64,000 bases of DNA from Ophiodon elongatus (Eukaryota > Chordata > Actinopteri > Perciformes > Hexagrammidae): assembly GCA_016806645.1 (NCBI GenBank), contig JACSYO010002111.1, positions 516,501-580,500 on the forward strand, read 5' to 3'. Shown here piece by piece: positions 1 through 14,290 of this stretch. Position 1 is the first letter of the stretch. Each line of letters starts with the position of its first letter. The position numbers and the translations under genes were made by a program. Under the pieces are notes generated by a model, which ran no database searches, was not told where the DNA came from, and worked only from the letters and a program-made list of their open reading frames with translations.

Positions 1-108
1 GCTGACCCTGTTCCCTGAGAGCATACAGTCTAACGGCACTCCTTTGACATTGTGACAACACACTAATATTATTTAATTCATTCCACTCGTGTCTTGAAAC
101 AAACATAC

Positions 109-3100
109 CTGATGAATTTTCTCCACTCATCCACAAAAAACAGAGGGACTATGTAAAGTACGTCCGTGCCCTGGAGAGACAAACAGAGAGGACTCAGTTA
201 TTTTATGTGTGTAAATAAATATATATATGTTGTGGTTACATTCAGCCATGACTCTGGCAGACGGACAGATGGGTGCTCGGCTCTGTGTCTACCTGAGGCC
301 ACTTGTTGAGTGTTGGCCGGTTCTTCTCGTGGAAGAGGTTGAGCAGCTGGTTCTTCTGGTCCAGGGCCATCATCTTACTCACAGCCTCATTGTCCTTTTC
401 CTCCTGCTCTAATGTCTGCACACACACAGGAAGGAAACATGTTTATTGATGTTTACTGAAACACATCGACCAACTTTGGATGCCTGGACTCATTCCTCTC
501 TATGCCTGCTGTCTGGCTACAGCTTTCATCCACTTGGGTTGATTATAGTTCCACGTTTAAGAGGCTACAGCGCATCAACAAAGCATACGCACATAGCTGT
601 TGTAGCTTAAGTGAACCCCCTCAAAAATAGAACTACACATCGGGAGATACATGAAGAGCACAATAAACTGTGATCGGTCAGCTTGTTTTCTTCCTACAAG
701 TTTCTGATGCTGGTGGAGATTGTTGATAGTGAAAAAGTCTCAGTGATCTTCTCCTTTTCCGGAGCACACAGCTAGCAAAGCCTTCTCCGATGCAAACCTT
801 CTGCCATCGCTGCTCTCCATCCCAGTGAACCAAAGCACATCAACAGGATTACTGCAGCTACTCACAGCTGCGCAGCCAACATGGCAAAGTAGCCCACTGA
901 CAATCTTATCACAACGTGGGTCAAAGACTGTAAACACAAGGATTGTGGGGTATGTAATTAAAGACTGACAGTCGTCAGATGTCCATCTAGCGCTGCCGCG
1001 GCACCTACGGCCAGACGGCTGCGCTCTGTGAGCAATACCAACTTTAATGCAGGCGTAGAGATATACTTTTGGGAAAAACGATGCAGACATAGGGGTATAA
1101 ATAAAAAGTGAAAGATGTCAGTGAGGAACCAGTGTGGTGCCACACTGGATGGTTTGTCATCGACCACTCACCAGGCACTGTTGACAGGACTCCTGGTTTT
1201 GGGTGAATTCTGGGGCTTTGAAGAAATATTCCCTCAGCTTGGACCAGACTTCAGAGGATACCAGCTTTCGTTCAGTCTCCAAAATACTCAGAGCCCCTTC
1301 AGCAGGAAGAAACATACACATTTAAGAGCTAAAATATGAAGAGTAAACTAGGGCTGGTATGTAATAATGCAATGAAAATAGTTTATGTGACATCATTCTA
1401 GATGCTGACGATGGGACAGTACCGTGACAGCAGACAATGTCTTCATTGAACGTCTTCATCTCGTCCCCGTTGCCCTCTGAGAACTCTGCGCCGAACTCTA
1501 CAATCAAACAATTCACCATGGACGTTAATGGTGCCATTGATAACATCCAGCCACTAGATGTCCCACTCTCCCTCCCCGGTTCCACTGCATTCATTCAAGT
1601 GGTCGCCAGTTCTGTCAAGGATGTTTGTGGGCGTTAAAGTACAGCTATGTTGGTATAGCTGTTAAGTATAGCTAGACGACATACATACATTGCTTCAGGG
1701 AACTCTAACATTTGGTAGGTTAACTGGACGCAACTGTTGCTTATGCTAACGTAGCTCCTCGGGGATTGAAGCCATGGACTATGGCTGTTGGTAGTTGTTG
1801 ATTTTGTTTAAATATGCCAAATTGTAATTTCATGGGTTATTGTTGTTCTGACTATTAAGCTAAGATAGCGTTTATGAGCTAACATTCAGTTGTCCCTTGT
1901 CGCAGTTGTAATATTCACATATTCTGCAGCCTGGTGGAGAGCAGTCAGACCTTTTGTTGCTCAACACTTGGGGTTGGTGCCGGAGTGAAGCTGGGTGTGA
2001 CCCTACTGGCTCATTAGCCAAAACGTCAGATAAATCCCACAAAGATAAACATTTTTTTGGACCGGTCAAGATTTTTGAAATGATTAATTCACAATCAGAA
2101 TTCTGTTGGTTTTTTTCGGCACCTTTCTAAAAGCTCTGTGCATGTATTGTTGTGTCTGCATCAAAATGTGATCAATATTTAACGTCGCAGATGAGACATT
2201 AGTTGAATTTCACACTAAAATACAACCACACCAAACCAACCGTGTCTTTTTATCATTTCAAAACACATTTTAAGAAATGCTCAAGAGATAGCAATGTTGG
2301 CCAGTAGGTCCACCACTCTGCCCGGGACTGAAACTTCAACAACTACTGGATGGGTTGCCATAAAGGTTTGTCCAGATATCCATAATGCCCAGAGCAAGAA
2401 TCTGAGTTTGATGATACCAAGTCATTTTCTGTAGCACCACCATTAGGTCAAAGTTTTCTACTTGATGGGATTGTTAGGAAAGGTAGTACTCGGGATTCTT
2501 GGTTCCCAGAGGATGAACCACCATTATCTCTTGTGTGAAAGGTTAGCATTGTGTATGCAGTTTCCTATGAATCACATAAACTAGGTTTCCACAAAATGTA
2601 TGCACTGATAAACATCATGGTACTAATAAAAATCAACTTGAAATGACTGAGGTTCCAGATGTCATTCCAGCATATGACAGAATAAAAAAAAGAAACTATG
2701 AATAAAACCACAGCCATTGCTCCTACCTTTGCTGTTGTTGTGTGGTCCCTGTCCATTGGTCTGGCCATTGCTGTGTTTGGTTTCGTGTTCGTCCTCATCC
2801 AGCTGTTCTAAAGCCAACTGCCTCCAGCTACGCAGAGATGCTTTGCCCACCCAGTAGCCCTCACCACTGAGACAGAGACACACAGGGATAAATACCCATG
2901 ATTACGTCAGGTAGCAATTCTGTGTGGTCCTTTGAGGACTTCAGTCCTCTCTTACGGAGGAACCACACTGTTTCAGAAATAACCCTCATTGACTTTGGAC
3001 ACCAATTTCCTTCCTCATGGATCATGTATTTATTGTCAGCTTCAATAACACAAGGGAATGGAATCTTTATCCCTTTTCAGACGTGACATTGAAGTGACTT

Positions 3101-4114
3101 TTAAAAGTGTTAAAAAAGGGCCAGTTCACGCTTTTCAAAGCAGAGCCGGCGTAACAGCGGACCTTCTTTACGGCAGTATTGTGGAACCTCTGCGTGAAAG
3201 GGGTCATGTGGTGCTTTCAGTGACGCTCCAGGTATACAGCCGCAGGAGTGCTGCTTTTTTTCACATTTGAATATATACGTTTGACTACGCAAATTTAGAA
3301 TATTCGCCGACAGCCCTAGTTTGTATCAAAGGCCGGCTTTTAAAATGTGATTTTATCTAAACTTGACTCGATGCGCAACACCACAACCAAATAAGCCGAC
3401 TCATGCCGAGTGTGTTTACCTGAGCGTGCGTTTGACCAGGTTGGTCACTTCCTTGTAGTCTTCATTGAGCTGGTTCTTAAGCCGCAGCACTCTGCATCGC
3501 TGGCCAACGCACTCTCTACACAGAGAGGAGCCTGAACAAACACACAAGTGGGATAGGTTCAAATGGAATGACAAACGTCGTGGTTTTAGAAGAAGTCAGG
3601 ACGTGACACTTTCTCAAGTTGGTTGAGCACAAAGTTGCAATGTCACTGCAAACTAGAGTATTTCCTAAAATGACAAGAATATTTGCAAGCAACCACTGCT
3701 TTGCTTCTCTGAGTCAACTTGTGATGTTGATGATTTTTCAGTGTTTTACAGTTAAGAAATGTATCTATCAAGCTCAACAAACTTGCTTTTCAACGAACCA
3801 CTTCAGTTAGCTGCGGCTCCTTTAAAACCGTCCTCTCGGTATTACCACTGTTTTATTGAGCTGCAGTGAACAGCCTGCACAGACAACCCATCCTTGACCG
3901 TGTAAATATACTCATATTCTAAAATAAAAAAAAAAACTAGGAGTTCACGGCTGTCGGAAGATGAATCATATTTTTTTCATTGATTGTAGGTGATAAAAGA
4001 ACGGGATAAGCGTTGAAGTGTCCAGATGGTTTACTTTGACGTTATTTATGCGTTACAGAAGAGTCAAGTGCAAGCATAGTGTTTCATGGTGCTATAACCC
4101 ATCAAGTCTCTCTC

Positions 4115-4145
<31 letters not shown>

Positions 4146-7100
4146 TATGTTTCAAGGTACGCAGAGTTGGTTATATGCCTAATATTTGGTTTGAGGATTT
4201 TCAGATTGTTTTAGGAATAGAAATCATTGTGATACCTACTTTTGTGTAACTACTGAATTGGAAGCATGAAGCATGAAGCATGAGAAGAGAGCGAACCCTC
4301 TGTTTGACTGACCGTCCATCCTCGGCCCTCCACTGTAGCGCTCGTAGAGGAGCTGGGCAGCTTGAAGGGAAACCCTCTTGGAATCGGCCACCTTGTCTGG
4401 GTGCAGTTTGCCGTGAGAACAAAGGAAGAGGGAGTTGTCGATCTCTTTTGTGGCGGTGGAGTCCTCGAGCCACTTCTTCAACCATTCCAGCGGGATGAAC
4501 TCATACGGCTCGCCTGAGGAGGGAAGCAGAGGGACACACCAAACATTACGAGATGTGGGACCTGGGCTCGTTCTGTGATAGGGGTGGGCGGTATACCGCT
4601 GTAACGCTCGACCACAACATGCATTTAGCAGTACCGTCTTCACCGGGATAAAGACACAGGTTTGGTTTTAGCACACACACACAGGCTGCTGCAGCTCAGA
4701 CATATGTGGGGTCCACGCAGACAGCTCTTCTGCTACTGTTAGCCCTCAGCAGATCATGTTAACTTTTTATTTTTGCTGAGGCAAAATAGGCAATCTCTAA
4801 ATGAGCCGCCTGCAGCCGAGCGGCTCACGGCCATGTGTCTTTGACACGGCACCGTCCACCAGCGCTCACGCTGCATGTTTTCAAACTCTGTCTTCATGCG
4901 GATTAAGATGTACAAGGTTATAGGCTTTCGGTTTCTGCAAAGATGAACATTCTTTTAAGTGGAATAGTCCCATTTTAGCTTAGGTAAAAACAACTTTGAA
5001 ATAATGAAACAGTAAATATGTGAAATAAAACAAACATTTTCCCCCAAATATGCTGAGATCCAGGTTGCTCAGCAATACAGCTGACTCAACTCAAAACACC
5101 AGTATGGCTGTTGCTACTCACTGAATGAATCACATTACATTTATTGTCATCTCAAGATATGTTCCCTTACATTACCGATACAGTAATAAATGGTAGAATC
5201 ATGTTTTGAGTGGAGTATCACTTTTGATTGTGTAACACTGTGATACAATACCGTCATCGCGAAACCCCCCAAAAATACTGTGATATAGGTTTGAGGTCAT
5301 ATCGCCCACCTCTATTTTGTGATACCATCTGTCTTTCTGTGTGTCATCCCTCACAAGTCCATATATTAATACACATCAAGTATGGAAACTGTATGGAATC
5401 AAACTACTAGTCTTGATCAACACCCGACTTATTTTGTAACTCTGACACTGGAAACTGTTGATATAATTCGAACATCAAGACAGTCTGGTCCTGGTTCAGT
5501 AGTGTTGTACTTGTATAATTACTCCACACAGGGGCGCTGTTGTACAGGTTAAGCAATACCCCCCCCACACCCCCCACCCCCCACCCCTCATCACTTTAAC
5601 TGTCCCTTAATTATACTGTCTGAACTGAAGTCACAACAAACATGGACACTCGCTGTAGTGCATTTGTGAAGTGGACTGTGGGTGATTAGGGAATGTTTTT
5701 ACCGACCGTCTCTTGCGGGTAAAAGCTCGTAGAGCTCCTTCACCTCCTCATGCTTGGCTTTGCCCTTATCCACGCTCTGTTTTCTCATGTCAGCCATCTC
5801 ATTGCACCACTCCTCAAATTTGTGGTTGTCTTGGTCCACCAACCTCTGAAGGAAGGCTGGGAGCCAGGACAGAGGTAGAAGAAACCATCAGACACGGCAA
5901 TGTGGACCAGACTGTATTTTTACTATAATGACAACATTTTCAAGACATGCCTGAAGTCCTTGACGCAAACCAGAAATGGCCGCTGCTTCCTTTTCTGGCT
6001 GCCATCTTTGTTTGCGTCAAGGATTAAAAGGACACATCAAACAAAAACTTGAGTGAAAGTCGTTAAAATGGACTTCTCACCTGGCACCTCGACATTGGTC
6101 CAGGAGGGATCTGTATTCTCTTCTTCCTGGACCTTATACACCAACATGTAGGCATTTCGGGAGCAGTGGTAGCCTTTACTGCACTTTGGCTTTCGTGTCT
6201 GGGACTTCACTGTCTCAGCTAGAGACCATAAACACAAGAAAAAGAGAAACGACTTTGAGAAAGTCTATACATATACAAACATGAACCTCAGGTGGCTAAA
6301 TGGTAAGACTCATAATTCATCTTCAACAAATCTTGGACTGCAGTTGAAAACATTTTTTTTAAAAGTAAAATAAAAATGTTCTACATTAAAATAATACTGG
6401 ATAACAACAAGACTGCTACAACATTACACTCCATGAGGTAGCTGAGGATATCTAGAAGGTGGCCCTATCCAGTGTCCATTTAGCTCCACTCACCAATGTC
6501 CTCCTCGGTGCCGAGCTGCAGCTTCTTGCCTTCCATCTTCTCAATCTCCTCATCGTTGAACTTGTACCAGTCGCCTGTACGAGCGTCCTTCACATGGGCG
6601 ATGTAGTGGCCTGAATAGGCACTGATGCCCCGATGGATCAGCACCGCACTCAGTTCATAAACACACTTCTGGTCTGGAAGAACAGTCCGTCCAAAGACGC
6701 ACAAATATCAACCCAATTACTTTTCAGAGTCACCAACAAAGAATGTCTGCTGTTTCTTGGGGATAAGAAGTGGTACATTTGAGCAAGCGATGTATTGCCA
6801 ACTAAACGCTAACACATATTTAGCAGGCAGGGAACTCCACCACCCACATGAAGGTGCCCTGCTTCCACGCTGAGGACTATCAAAAATGTCGTTCTTGCTT
6901 TCTGAATACAAAAGGACACGGTCTTAATTCTTTAAATGAAAAGAGACATAAAAAGGGTAGTGTGCGCATTTAGTTTCTTCTGTACAGCTGATACATGTCA
7001 GTATGCATTGATGGGTAAGGGAACATGCAGAATGTGAGTGTGTGTCACAGAGATTCATACTGCTAATACCTTGTTTTCCTTCCAAGAAAGGCCCCATGTC

Positions 7101-10100
7101 CAGCTGCTCTGGAAAACTGATAAAGGTGTTGAGCTTCTTCTTGTGGCCCGTTTGTCTGGGGAAGACAACATGGTTCAGTAAACCCTTCTTCTCATACCAC
7201 TAGAGCGTATGATATGGCTCTGACATGTATTCAAAATTGAATGTTCCCCAATGAGGGATTAACTAAGTGCTTCTTATTCTGTACTACAATGGCGGACCTA
7301 TCAAAGACGAAGCGCATGAGCTGCAGGTTGAGGGTTGGGGGAATGCTGTGCAGCCTGATCCTGCGGGTGGCGCTCTGCTTAGTCTGACAGCTCTCACAGA
7401 AGTAGCGGTTATCCCCATCCAACTTCTCCTCCTAAAAAGGTGGAGGGCCAGGCACAGCAAAGGTTAACCAGTGTGAAACAACACATACACACATCTATCA
7501 GAGCTGAGGATGAATACATTTATTTAGTGCTCCTCACCAGCAACACAGACAAAGACACAAATTCGTGTTGCTCCTACAAAGGTCAGTTTATCATGTGGAG
7601 TAGCACAGATGGGTTATTTGTTGAAGCAGCTCAGGAAGAAACTAGGTGTGTCTGTTTGGATGCAGCCGATCTACCCGCTAATGAATACAAAGACAGCAGA
7701 ACAGCTGTCCCATCATACACAGGAGATGGAGTGGAGACCTGACTGGAGGGAACGAAAGCTACCTTCAGGAACTCTGTGACACACTCGGTGAGGTTCTTGT
7801 TGCCCTGGATGTTCAGCTCCAGCTCGTAGAATCGGGACGGCAGTGCAGATGATCGTCCACACTCGTTACAGCTGGAAAACAACCAAACCAAGAAAACCGA
7901 TTTCACCACAGCATAGAAAACAGTTTTTTGGTTAGGGCTAAAATGATTTGGTCCATGGAGTCATTTTTGCAGTAGTGATTAGTTTTCAAGTGCAATTTCA
8001 ATATGAATGATTCAAATTCAATGTGGTGAGAGTCCTGAACTTACATTTTTTTATCTGGCTTAATACTTAGAATCACTCCAAGTCTAAAAATAGCTGTATG
8101 CCTGCATGATTCTGGTCCCTATCCAAATGAATAAAAGCATAACCTTTATTAAACCAACCCTTATAAAAATACCTGGTATCTAACTTACGCCGTTAACATA
8201 ACAACAAGGCTTCTATCGCCCTCAAGAATGTTGAATAAATGGCCGTTAAACCTAACCTCTGACTTGGACCACATCTGATAAAAGTGTTGCCCAACCAGAC
8301 TTAAAACCATCCTTAAGAAAGAAGAATAGCATGTCTCTCTGAGCAACAAGAAAACTTCTGCCTCCCTCCTTTCCCTCATTCCATATTCTTGCATCTGACA
8401 GGACCAAGTCAAATACACGACAGTCTAAAGGGAACTTGGAACACATCCAAATATCAATGCCCTTTATCCAAATGATCATAAACTTATTTTATGGAAAAAA
8501 CAGAAAGGCCAACCCACAGTCCCAGTTATGAGCCAAGGCCTGACAACTCACTCCCAATTGAGGTTCAGCTGGTATTTTTGTGAGGCGGCCAAAGTGACAG
8601 ACTAGGGCCTTGTTTATACTTCAGTAAGGAGTAGTGCAACAAGAAGAAGCCAGCACATGTGGTGCATCTGCGACAGATGTTGAAATCTTCTACTTATCTG
8701 CTATGGTACAAGACATCTTCATACAGTACATGGGACATTACTGAAATAAACTTGACAAGAACAGGGAGAGGGAGAGGGAGGGCAGAATGCTCAGAAACGT
8801 CTTTCAAAAGATGTTTCCCTCACTTGACAAGCCAGTAGAATTATTTTGTCTCCCATGTACTACACAGGGACCTACTGGCCACCTTCTGCTTCTCTCAATT
8901 CTTCCTCACAACAAAGCTAATTATAGATTCTCCTCATCAGCAAAAATAGCACACACTTTGCGATTTGTTCAGAAATGTGATGAAAAGTCATCTCGCTTTG
9001 GCCTCTGGTTGCAATAGAACACAGTTTACAAATACAAGTTGGGACATTTTGAGTTGAGTTTGAGTTCTGATGTCCCAACTTTATCATGGCACTTTTTCCA
9101 CTTCAGCTAAAACTTGTGTCAGGTTCAGTACTGAGAGTCTTACACAGTAACATAGGAGAACTGTCCACAGAACTGCCGCTGGATGACATTCTGCAGGTCG
9201 GGGTTCTTCTGCTTGGACAGCGTGTCCTCCAATAGAGACAAGAAGAGCTTTGAGAACTCCTGGGCATCCTGAGAAAAAAAAGGTTTTCATTTATTTCATT
9301 TATATAGCCCAATATCACAAATTTGCCTCAGGGGGTCTTTACATTCTGTACAGTATACAACAGCCCCTATCCTTGGACCCTCGCAGTGGATAAGGGAACA
9401 CCCTCCCCCCAAAAAACGTTATTGTAGTTTACAGTTTGAATTCAATGCAGTGAAACAAAGTCTCAAAAACCTATCCACTAATAAACATGCTGTCACTCCC
9501 ATTCTGTGTGTGATTCTGAAACTAATAGTTGGTCAATCGTCTACTGTAGTTGATCACCTGAAAATCTGATTTTTGACAGTTGATCCAATTTCAAGACATC
9601 ACTTTGGGCTCTGGTAACTTCTGATGAGTGGTATTTTTGACCATTTAGGTATTGAGGCGATATAATACACAGTTCTACAGCCAGAGACGTAAGAGAGAAA
9701 ATTCTGAACACAATTTTTACAATGAGGGAAAAACCAGGGAATATCCACAATCATCTTTCAGTTACGATGGTTTACCTGCTGCTGTCCTGTGTCCAAGCCC
9801 AGTGCTTTGACCAGCCCTGAAGGGTCGATGTATTTTCTGTTGCTGTTCTGCATGAGTGCGAACAGATACTGCAGGTGCTCACAGATGGACTGAGGCTCGT
9901 ACTCTGAAAGAGAAGGAGAAGTCTGTCAGAGAATGAAATGCTTTCATCATTTAAAAAAGCAGTGTCATGCTAGCCACAATCATACTCGAACATGGGCCAT
10001 TATGTAAGTGGGGTTATTATTTTGAATAACAATATTTGAGAAACTCTGGGTCGCCAATTCCCATGTGCAAACAAATTAATTAAACCAATGTCATGGAGAT

Positions 10101-11770
10101 CTTGATGTTTAGTTCACCTTTTTTTTGTACTTCCAACAAGACAGCTATTATTACTGTTAGTTTGCCTGTCTGGAAGCAAATTTGAATGGGTTACAATGTT
10201 TGTGTTGAGATAAGCCTTAGGTACAGATCACAATAATATAGTCGAACAATTGAATTCATATTATATTGGTTAGAGTGGTGTTATTCTATTCTAGCTGGGT
10301 TTAGGCCCAAAACTTTCAATATTGCATTATCCTGACTTATTATCTTATGCATGTCAGGATACAATAAATCATCATTCCGGTAAATTATTTGTTTCTGCAT
10401 TTGGTTTGTTGAGATTAGTGATGTCTACAACAGTCTTGAATTGTGTGGACATATTGCACTCATAAGTGCTGAGCACAGAGTCAGAAAGCTTGAATGTCAC
10501 CGATCGCGACAGTGAAACCCAAGGATAACAGTGAAAGCTGGCGATACATGCACTTCTTAAAGTGTATGCAAAAAAAAAAAAGGTGAGAATACTGGCTAAA
10601 ACATGCAGATCCCCAGTATTTAGTTTACAGTTATACCAGAATCAGTATTGTGTTCCTCTGCTCGGGAATTGTGGCACTGATAGAGGCTCCTACGCAGCTC
10701 CAGGTTGTGGAACCACACTTGCAGGAATGTGTTGACGTAACATGTTGCACCCAGGTTGGTCAAGCCAACAAATGTGTTCTGAAAGGGGGCAGAGACAGAG
10801 GGAGGCAGAGACAGAGAGAGACAGAGAGAAAGAGAGAGGATAAACGGTCTCTTCAGATATTCTTCCATCTCTGGCACTTTTGATTACTTCCCAGGACTTC
10901 AGCAGTCCCACAACAACAGATGTGTGATCTGAGAAAAAAAAAAAGGCAGGCGAGGAAACAATATGCAGTATGTGTGGCAATTAAAGAAATACCTTGTCGC
11001 GACGCTCTGAATTTGGGTCATCAATATTGTGGAAAGCATTTTCATCAATATCCCCAAGCCAAGCCTGTTCACCAATACCCACAAGACAGTTGGGATTTCC
11101 TTTGCAGTTCCTCCTGCAAGAGCAAGTCATAATTATTAACCTTCATGTTCCAAGGACTGCTTTAGAAGAATGAAACTGCATCTATTTCTTATGTAAAGAC
11201 AAAGGTCATGTCAAACTCCTTCGGAAAAAATCAGATCCCGATGTCCTGCATGCAAAGTTACACACCCTTATACAGTTAGTAGCCACAGAGCAAGCTAAAG
11301 TTTAGTAACATTTCAACTGTATGGATAGGTGTTAGCTGTGAGGCCTCCTGTCTACCATCATGCACATTAGTTATTTTGTGGTTTGCCGAATTGAAGAGTG
11401 CAGTGGATCTTCATGACCTTTCAGACAAAGTCTACAAAGCTACCCTGCATGCTAGGAAGGCTTGTCCACAAGGAAGCAAACAAATCGGACTTGTGTTGTA
11501 CATTAGCTTCCTTCTGTGGAGCTGGCCATTAAGTCATCCACTTTAAAATATAATTAAACGTCCGTATTCATTACTAGCACATGCGAGCACAACAAGGATT
11601 CGTTGTTCAAACACATTTTAAATGTCGTAACGTTACCTGCAGGTTCCTCTCTTGCAGGCCGGAAGATTGACGCGATATGCTAGCTCGATATGCTCGTGCC
11701 TTATTTCTTCTGGTTTCACCGTTTCCACCCAACGCCACGCCGCTTTCTCCAGCTGTAAGCGGGGCGCCAT
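109..11770 (-). CDS. usp48: Ubiquitin carboxyl-terminal hydrolase 48, N-terminal 754 codons (18 exons; gene runs off the left edge)
   Basis: USP-family cysteine protease that removes ubiquitin from proteins; USP48 is mainly nuclear and linked to histone H2A and NF-kB control (family knowledge). Coding exons, 5' to 3' on the minus strand: 11637-11770, 10993-11113, 10637-10778, 9776-9903, 9144-9268, 7763-7871, 7298-7431, 7070-7155, 6494-6673, 6081-6218, 5707-5856, 4313-4513, 3420-3531, 2727-2866, 1423-1476, 1172-1296, 293-415, 109-170. All join in frame with GT-AG borders. The start ATG opens MAPRLQLEKAAWRW. The catalytic Cys box NLGATCYVN puts the nucleophile at residue 98. Zinc-ribbon CxxC pairs lie at about 218/221 and 265/268. 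The His box GHYIAHV (348-354) and WYKFND (362-367) complete the active site. The later exons match the DUSP-domain region (for example LRSWRQLALEQLDE). Human USP48 is 1035 aa, so the C-terminal quarter, with the ubiquitin-like domain, is outside. No lesion is visible. Confidence 0.93.
2290..2530. repeat. Teleost interspersed repeat fragment
   Basis: Lies in USP48 intron 14. It reads like the familiar percomorph dispersed repeat containing 'ggtccaccactctg', 'actactggatgggttgcca' and 'agcaccaccattaggtcaaa'. A related piece appears near 49240 in this window ('cccagaggat', 'gattctctgactttt'). Recognition is from memory of the family and the limits are approximate. Confidence 0.55.
4115..4143. repeat. 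(CA)n microsatellite
   Basis: About 14 uninterrupted CA units in USP48 intron 12. Confidence 0.95.
4579..5314. mobile_element. hAT-like MITE (non-autonomous DNA transposon)
   Basis: A 736-bp insertion in USP48 intron 11. The left end reads TAGGGGTGGGCGGTAT and the reverse complement of the right end reads TAGAGGTGGGCGATAT, a 16-bp terminal inverted repeat with two mismatches. It is bracketed by the 8-bp direct repeats ttctgtga (4571-4578) and ttttgtga (5315-5322), one mismatch apart. An 8-bp target duplication is the hallmark of hAT elements. No transposase reading frame is present, so it was mobilised in trans. The family name is not known to me. Confidence 0.75.
9296..9415. repeat. Teleost interspersed repeat fragment
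   Basis: In USP48 intron 4, beginning 'tatatagcccaatatcac' and continuing 'tttgcctcagggggtcttta'. This motif is common in percomorph genomes as a dispersed, probably SINE- or MITE-derived, repeat. Limits are approximate. Confidence 0.55.
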
Positions 11771-12370
11771 AGTCCTACGATGTAATGTTAACCACACAGT
11801 CAGGTCTATGAGTCGAAAAAAGCCACAATGCTATGGTCTAAGGTTAGCCAAACTGTTTCCATGAATGCTAACATAGCCGGCTAAGAGTGGCTAAGTAAGT
11901 TCCTACATGTCACAGCTTGGCTCTTACCGTTAGCTTTGTGGTGCTACCTAACCTAGCAGCTAATATTAGCTCACTCGTTCCCTCACTACCCTATTTAACT
12001 TAAAAGGTGAGCATATCACCTCACACATCGCAATAATAAACAGAGATAGTAAAGACACACGACAAACTATTTCCAGGATAACGCCAGGAGTAAGGACTAC
12101 CCTCGTGCTAATGTTAGCTCGCTAGCTAAAATGTAGCTAGCCCGACCGGCAGTGTTAGCAAGTCATTTCCCCTGAATGTTCAATTCCACGCTACCTGACG
12201 CTAACGTAACGAGTTTATTGTGTTAAGTTCAAATAGTATCGAACCTTTCATGCGTGCAGCTGCTTCACCAAAAATATTTAATGTATTTTCACATTTTATT
12301 CACGGTTTATTTTAGATTTAGCGCCCTTGCGTCAATTTATAAATAAATTATTTCTCCGCTCAAAATCAAC

Positions 12371-12400
12371 ACGACGTCAACAAGTGACGTAGTCGACGTC
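12371..12400. promoter_or_regulatory. CRE-like cluster, candidate USP48 promoter element
   Basis: Three ACGTCA/TGACGT-type sites (gacgtca, tgacgtag, gacgtc) fall within 30 bp, about 600 bp upstream of the USP48 ATG, in a locally CpG-richer stretch. CREB/ATF sites of this kind are common in constitutive vertebrate promoters. Whether the transcription start is here is inference. Confidence 0.35.
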
Positions 12401-14227
12401 TCTTTGTTGTGACTGGAGGAAGGAACCGTCGGATACACGCGGAGCCTTCAGAGGCCACTTTCCTGTCCGAATTATCAATGGTGGCACTTCAGCGCTCTGC
12501 TTTCCGTGGTCTCAAGAAGAATATAGTTTATTGTGTAAAATGTGTTGTTGAATAGTATGTTTGTTGTAACTTACCTTTAACATGAAAAGTGTGTTTTAGG
12601 TCTGTTCTTGTCTTGTGATGTCAATACTGCCTGAGTCTTGGTATGGAGGACCAAATTTGCCTGATTTGGAATGAAAAATAACTACATTTAGATACATTAA
12701 AACATATAACAATTAATTTATGATTAAAAAAAAAATCACAGTTTATATTAAACCATTTGCTTGAAGTATAGCTGCCAGTGATGTGGTGCAGTTATCCATA
12801 GCATTTTGTAAATGTGCATTTACGTGTGTATTTGTAAATGTGTATTTGCAATACGTTTTTAATTCTAGAGGTGGTCAAGGTCTATGTTTATATGGGTCAT
12901 AATAAAAGTTGAAGAGTCAAAGCACATGTGAGACTCTTTTCAAGTTGTTGGCTAATGATGTTGTTAAATGTTCGTGACTCATGATGTAACAAACATACCA
13001 TATCTAGCCTTAAGTTTAACTGAAGTAATCTGCTGCTAAGCAGTGCTGCATATATGAACACATTAAAAAATGTAAATGCTCATTGTACACTTATCCGAAA
13101 AAAAAGGTGTATTAATAAATTCTGCTTTTGGTATCAAAAAGGCTTTTGCCAGGCGTGTTAACACACAATGTGTTCATATGGTTCACCCCAATATTGTCTT
13201 TGTTTGAACCAGAGCAAACTCTTGTAGAGGAAAATGTTTTCTTCATGCCCTGGTCGGATTTTACATGTTGTCTGTATAAATATTACTCTAGTTATGACAA
13301 CTAATGATGCAGTTATATGCCCTACAGGGCATCTCTTTGCATTAGCTGCTGATCTATATAATCTGTTTAGCTGTGCCATCAATCATGAAGGGACATGTCT
13401 CGTGCTGCAGCATTGCACATCTCCAGGCTGTGCAGACTGCTGAAGTGAAGCGTGACCCAATGGAATGTTTAAACAGTTTAAATTCACATCACGTCCTTTC
13501 TGAGGTTTTAGTGGTAGAACAAAATAAACCAAAGTGGAACCGTTTGCATATTACAATGTATGTCATATCAGTACAAATAAGTTGTACCTGGAGAACTGTG
13601 GCCATATTTAGGGGATGTAATCATAATGGCGAGTATGATGACTGTATAAGATTATCAGTGGCTGCTGCTGTTCGCTTATTCAGCATGTGTGATCCGGCAG
13701 TGTAAATTTAAAATATGTTGACATGAATTGAGTGAACAAAAGGCCCAGTTATGATGGGCAGTTTATAACAATTAGGAATCACTTTTGGCCCGCATCACAG
13801 CCAGTTGTTTATTCATTTAAAGAAACTTGTTTAATGCATGATTTCAAAATCAAAGGGGGTTTCAGAACAAAATAAAGTAAGGGATGCATTGATTTTTGTC
13901 AGGTCTTTTGGAAATATGAGCAATGTTACAAACCAAATAGGGAAAGGTTACTAATTAGTCAAGTAACTTATAGATTGACTGAACAAAAATGAATGTATGA
14001 CCATTTGAATAACTGGATATGAATCCAATGTTGACATGTTCTTTCTTCTCCAATGAGGAAAGCTGCCTTTCTGCTTTGTGTCATCGCTGTGATTAAATGC
14101 CTGTAAGTCTTTGGACTGTTGGGCAGATAAAATAAGCACTATAGGTAGAATTTGTTTTGCAGAAGCGGGAAGTAACTAATTTATTAATTCTAACATACTT
14201 TTTAATTACATTTTGAGGAACTGGAAC

Positions 14228-14290
14228 TTGATTACCCCGCGACCCTAAAACAGGACAAGCGGTTTGGATAATGGATGGATGGATGGAACT
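14228..14290 (+). mobile_element. 3' tail of a fish non-LTR retroelement
   Basis: The sequence 'ccccgcgaccctaaaacagg', then 'acaagcggtttggataatgg', ending in (atgg)n repeats, is the usual 3' end of fish L2/Rex-type LINEs and their SINEs. Only the tail is recognisable. Confidence 0.6.
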
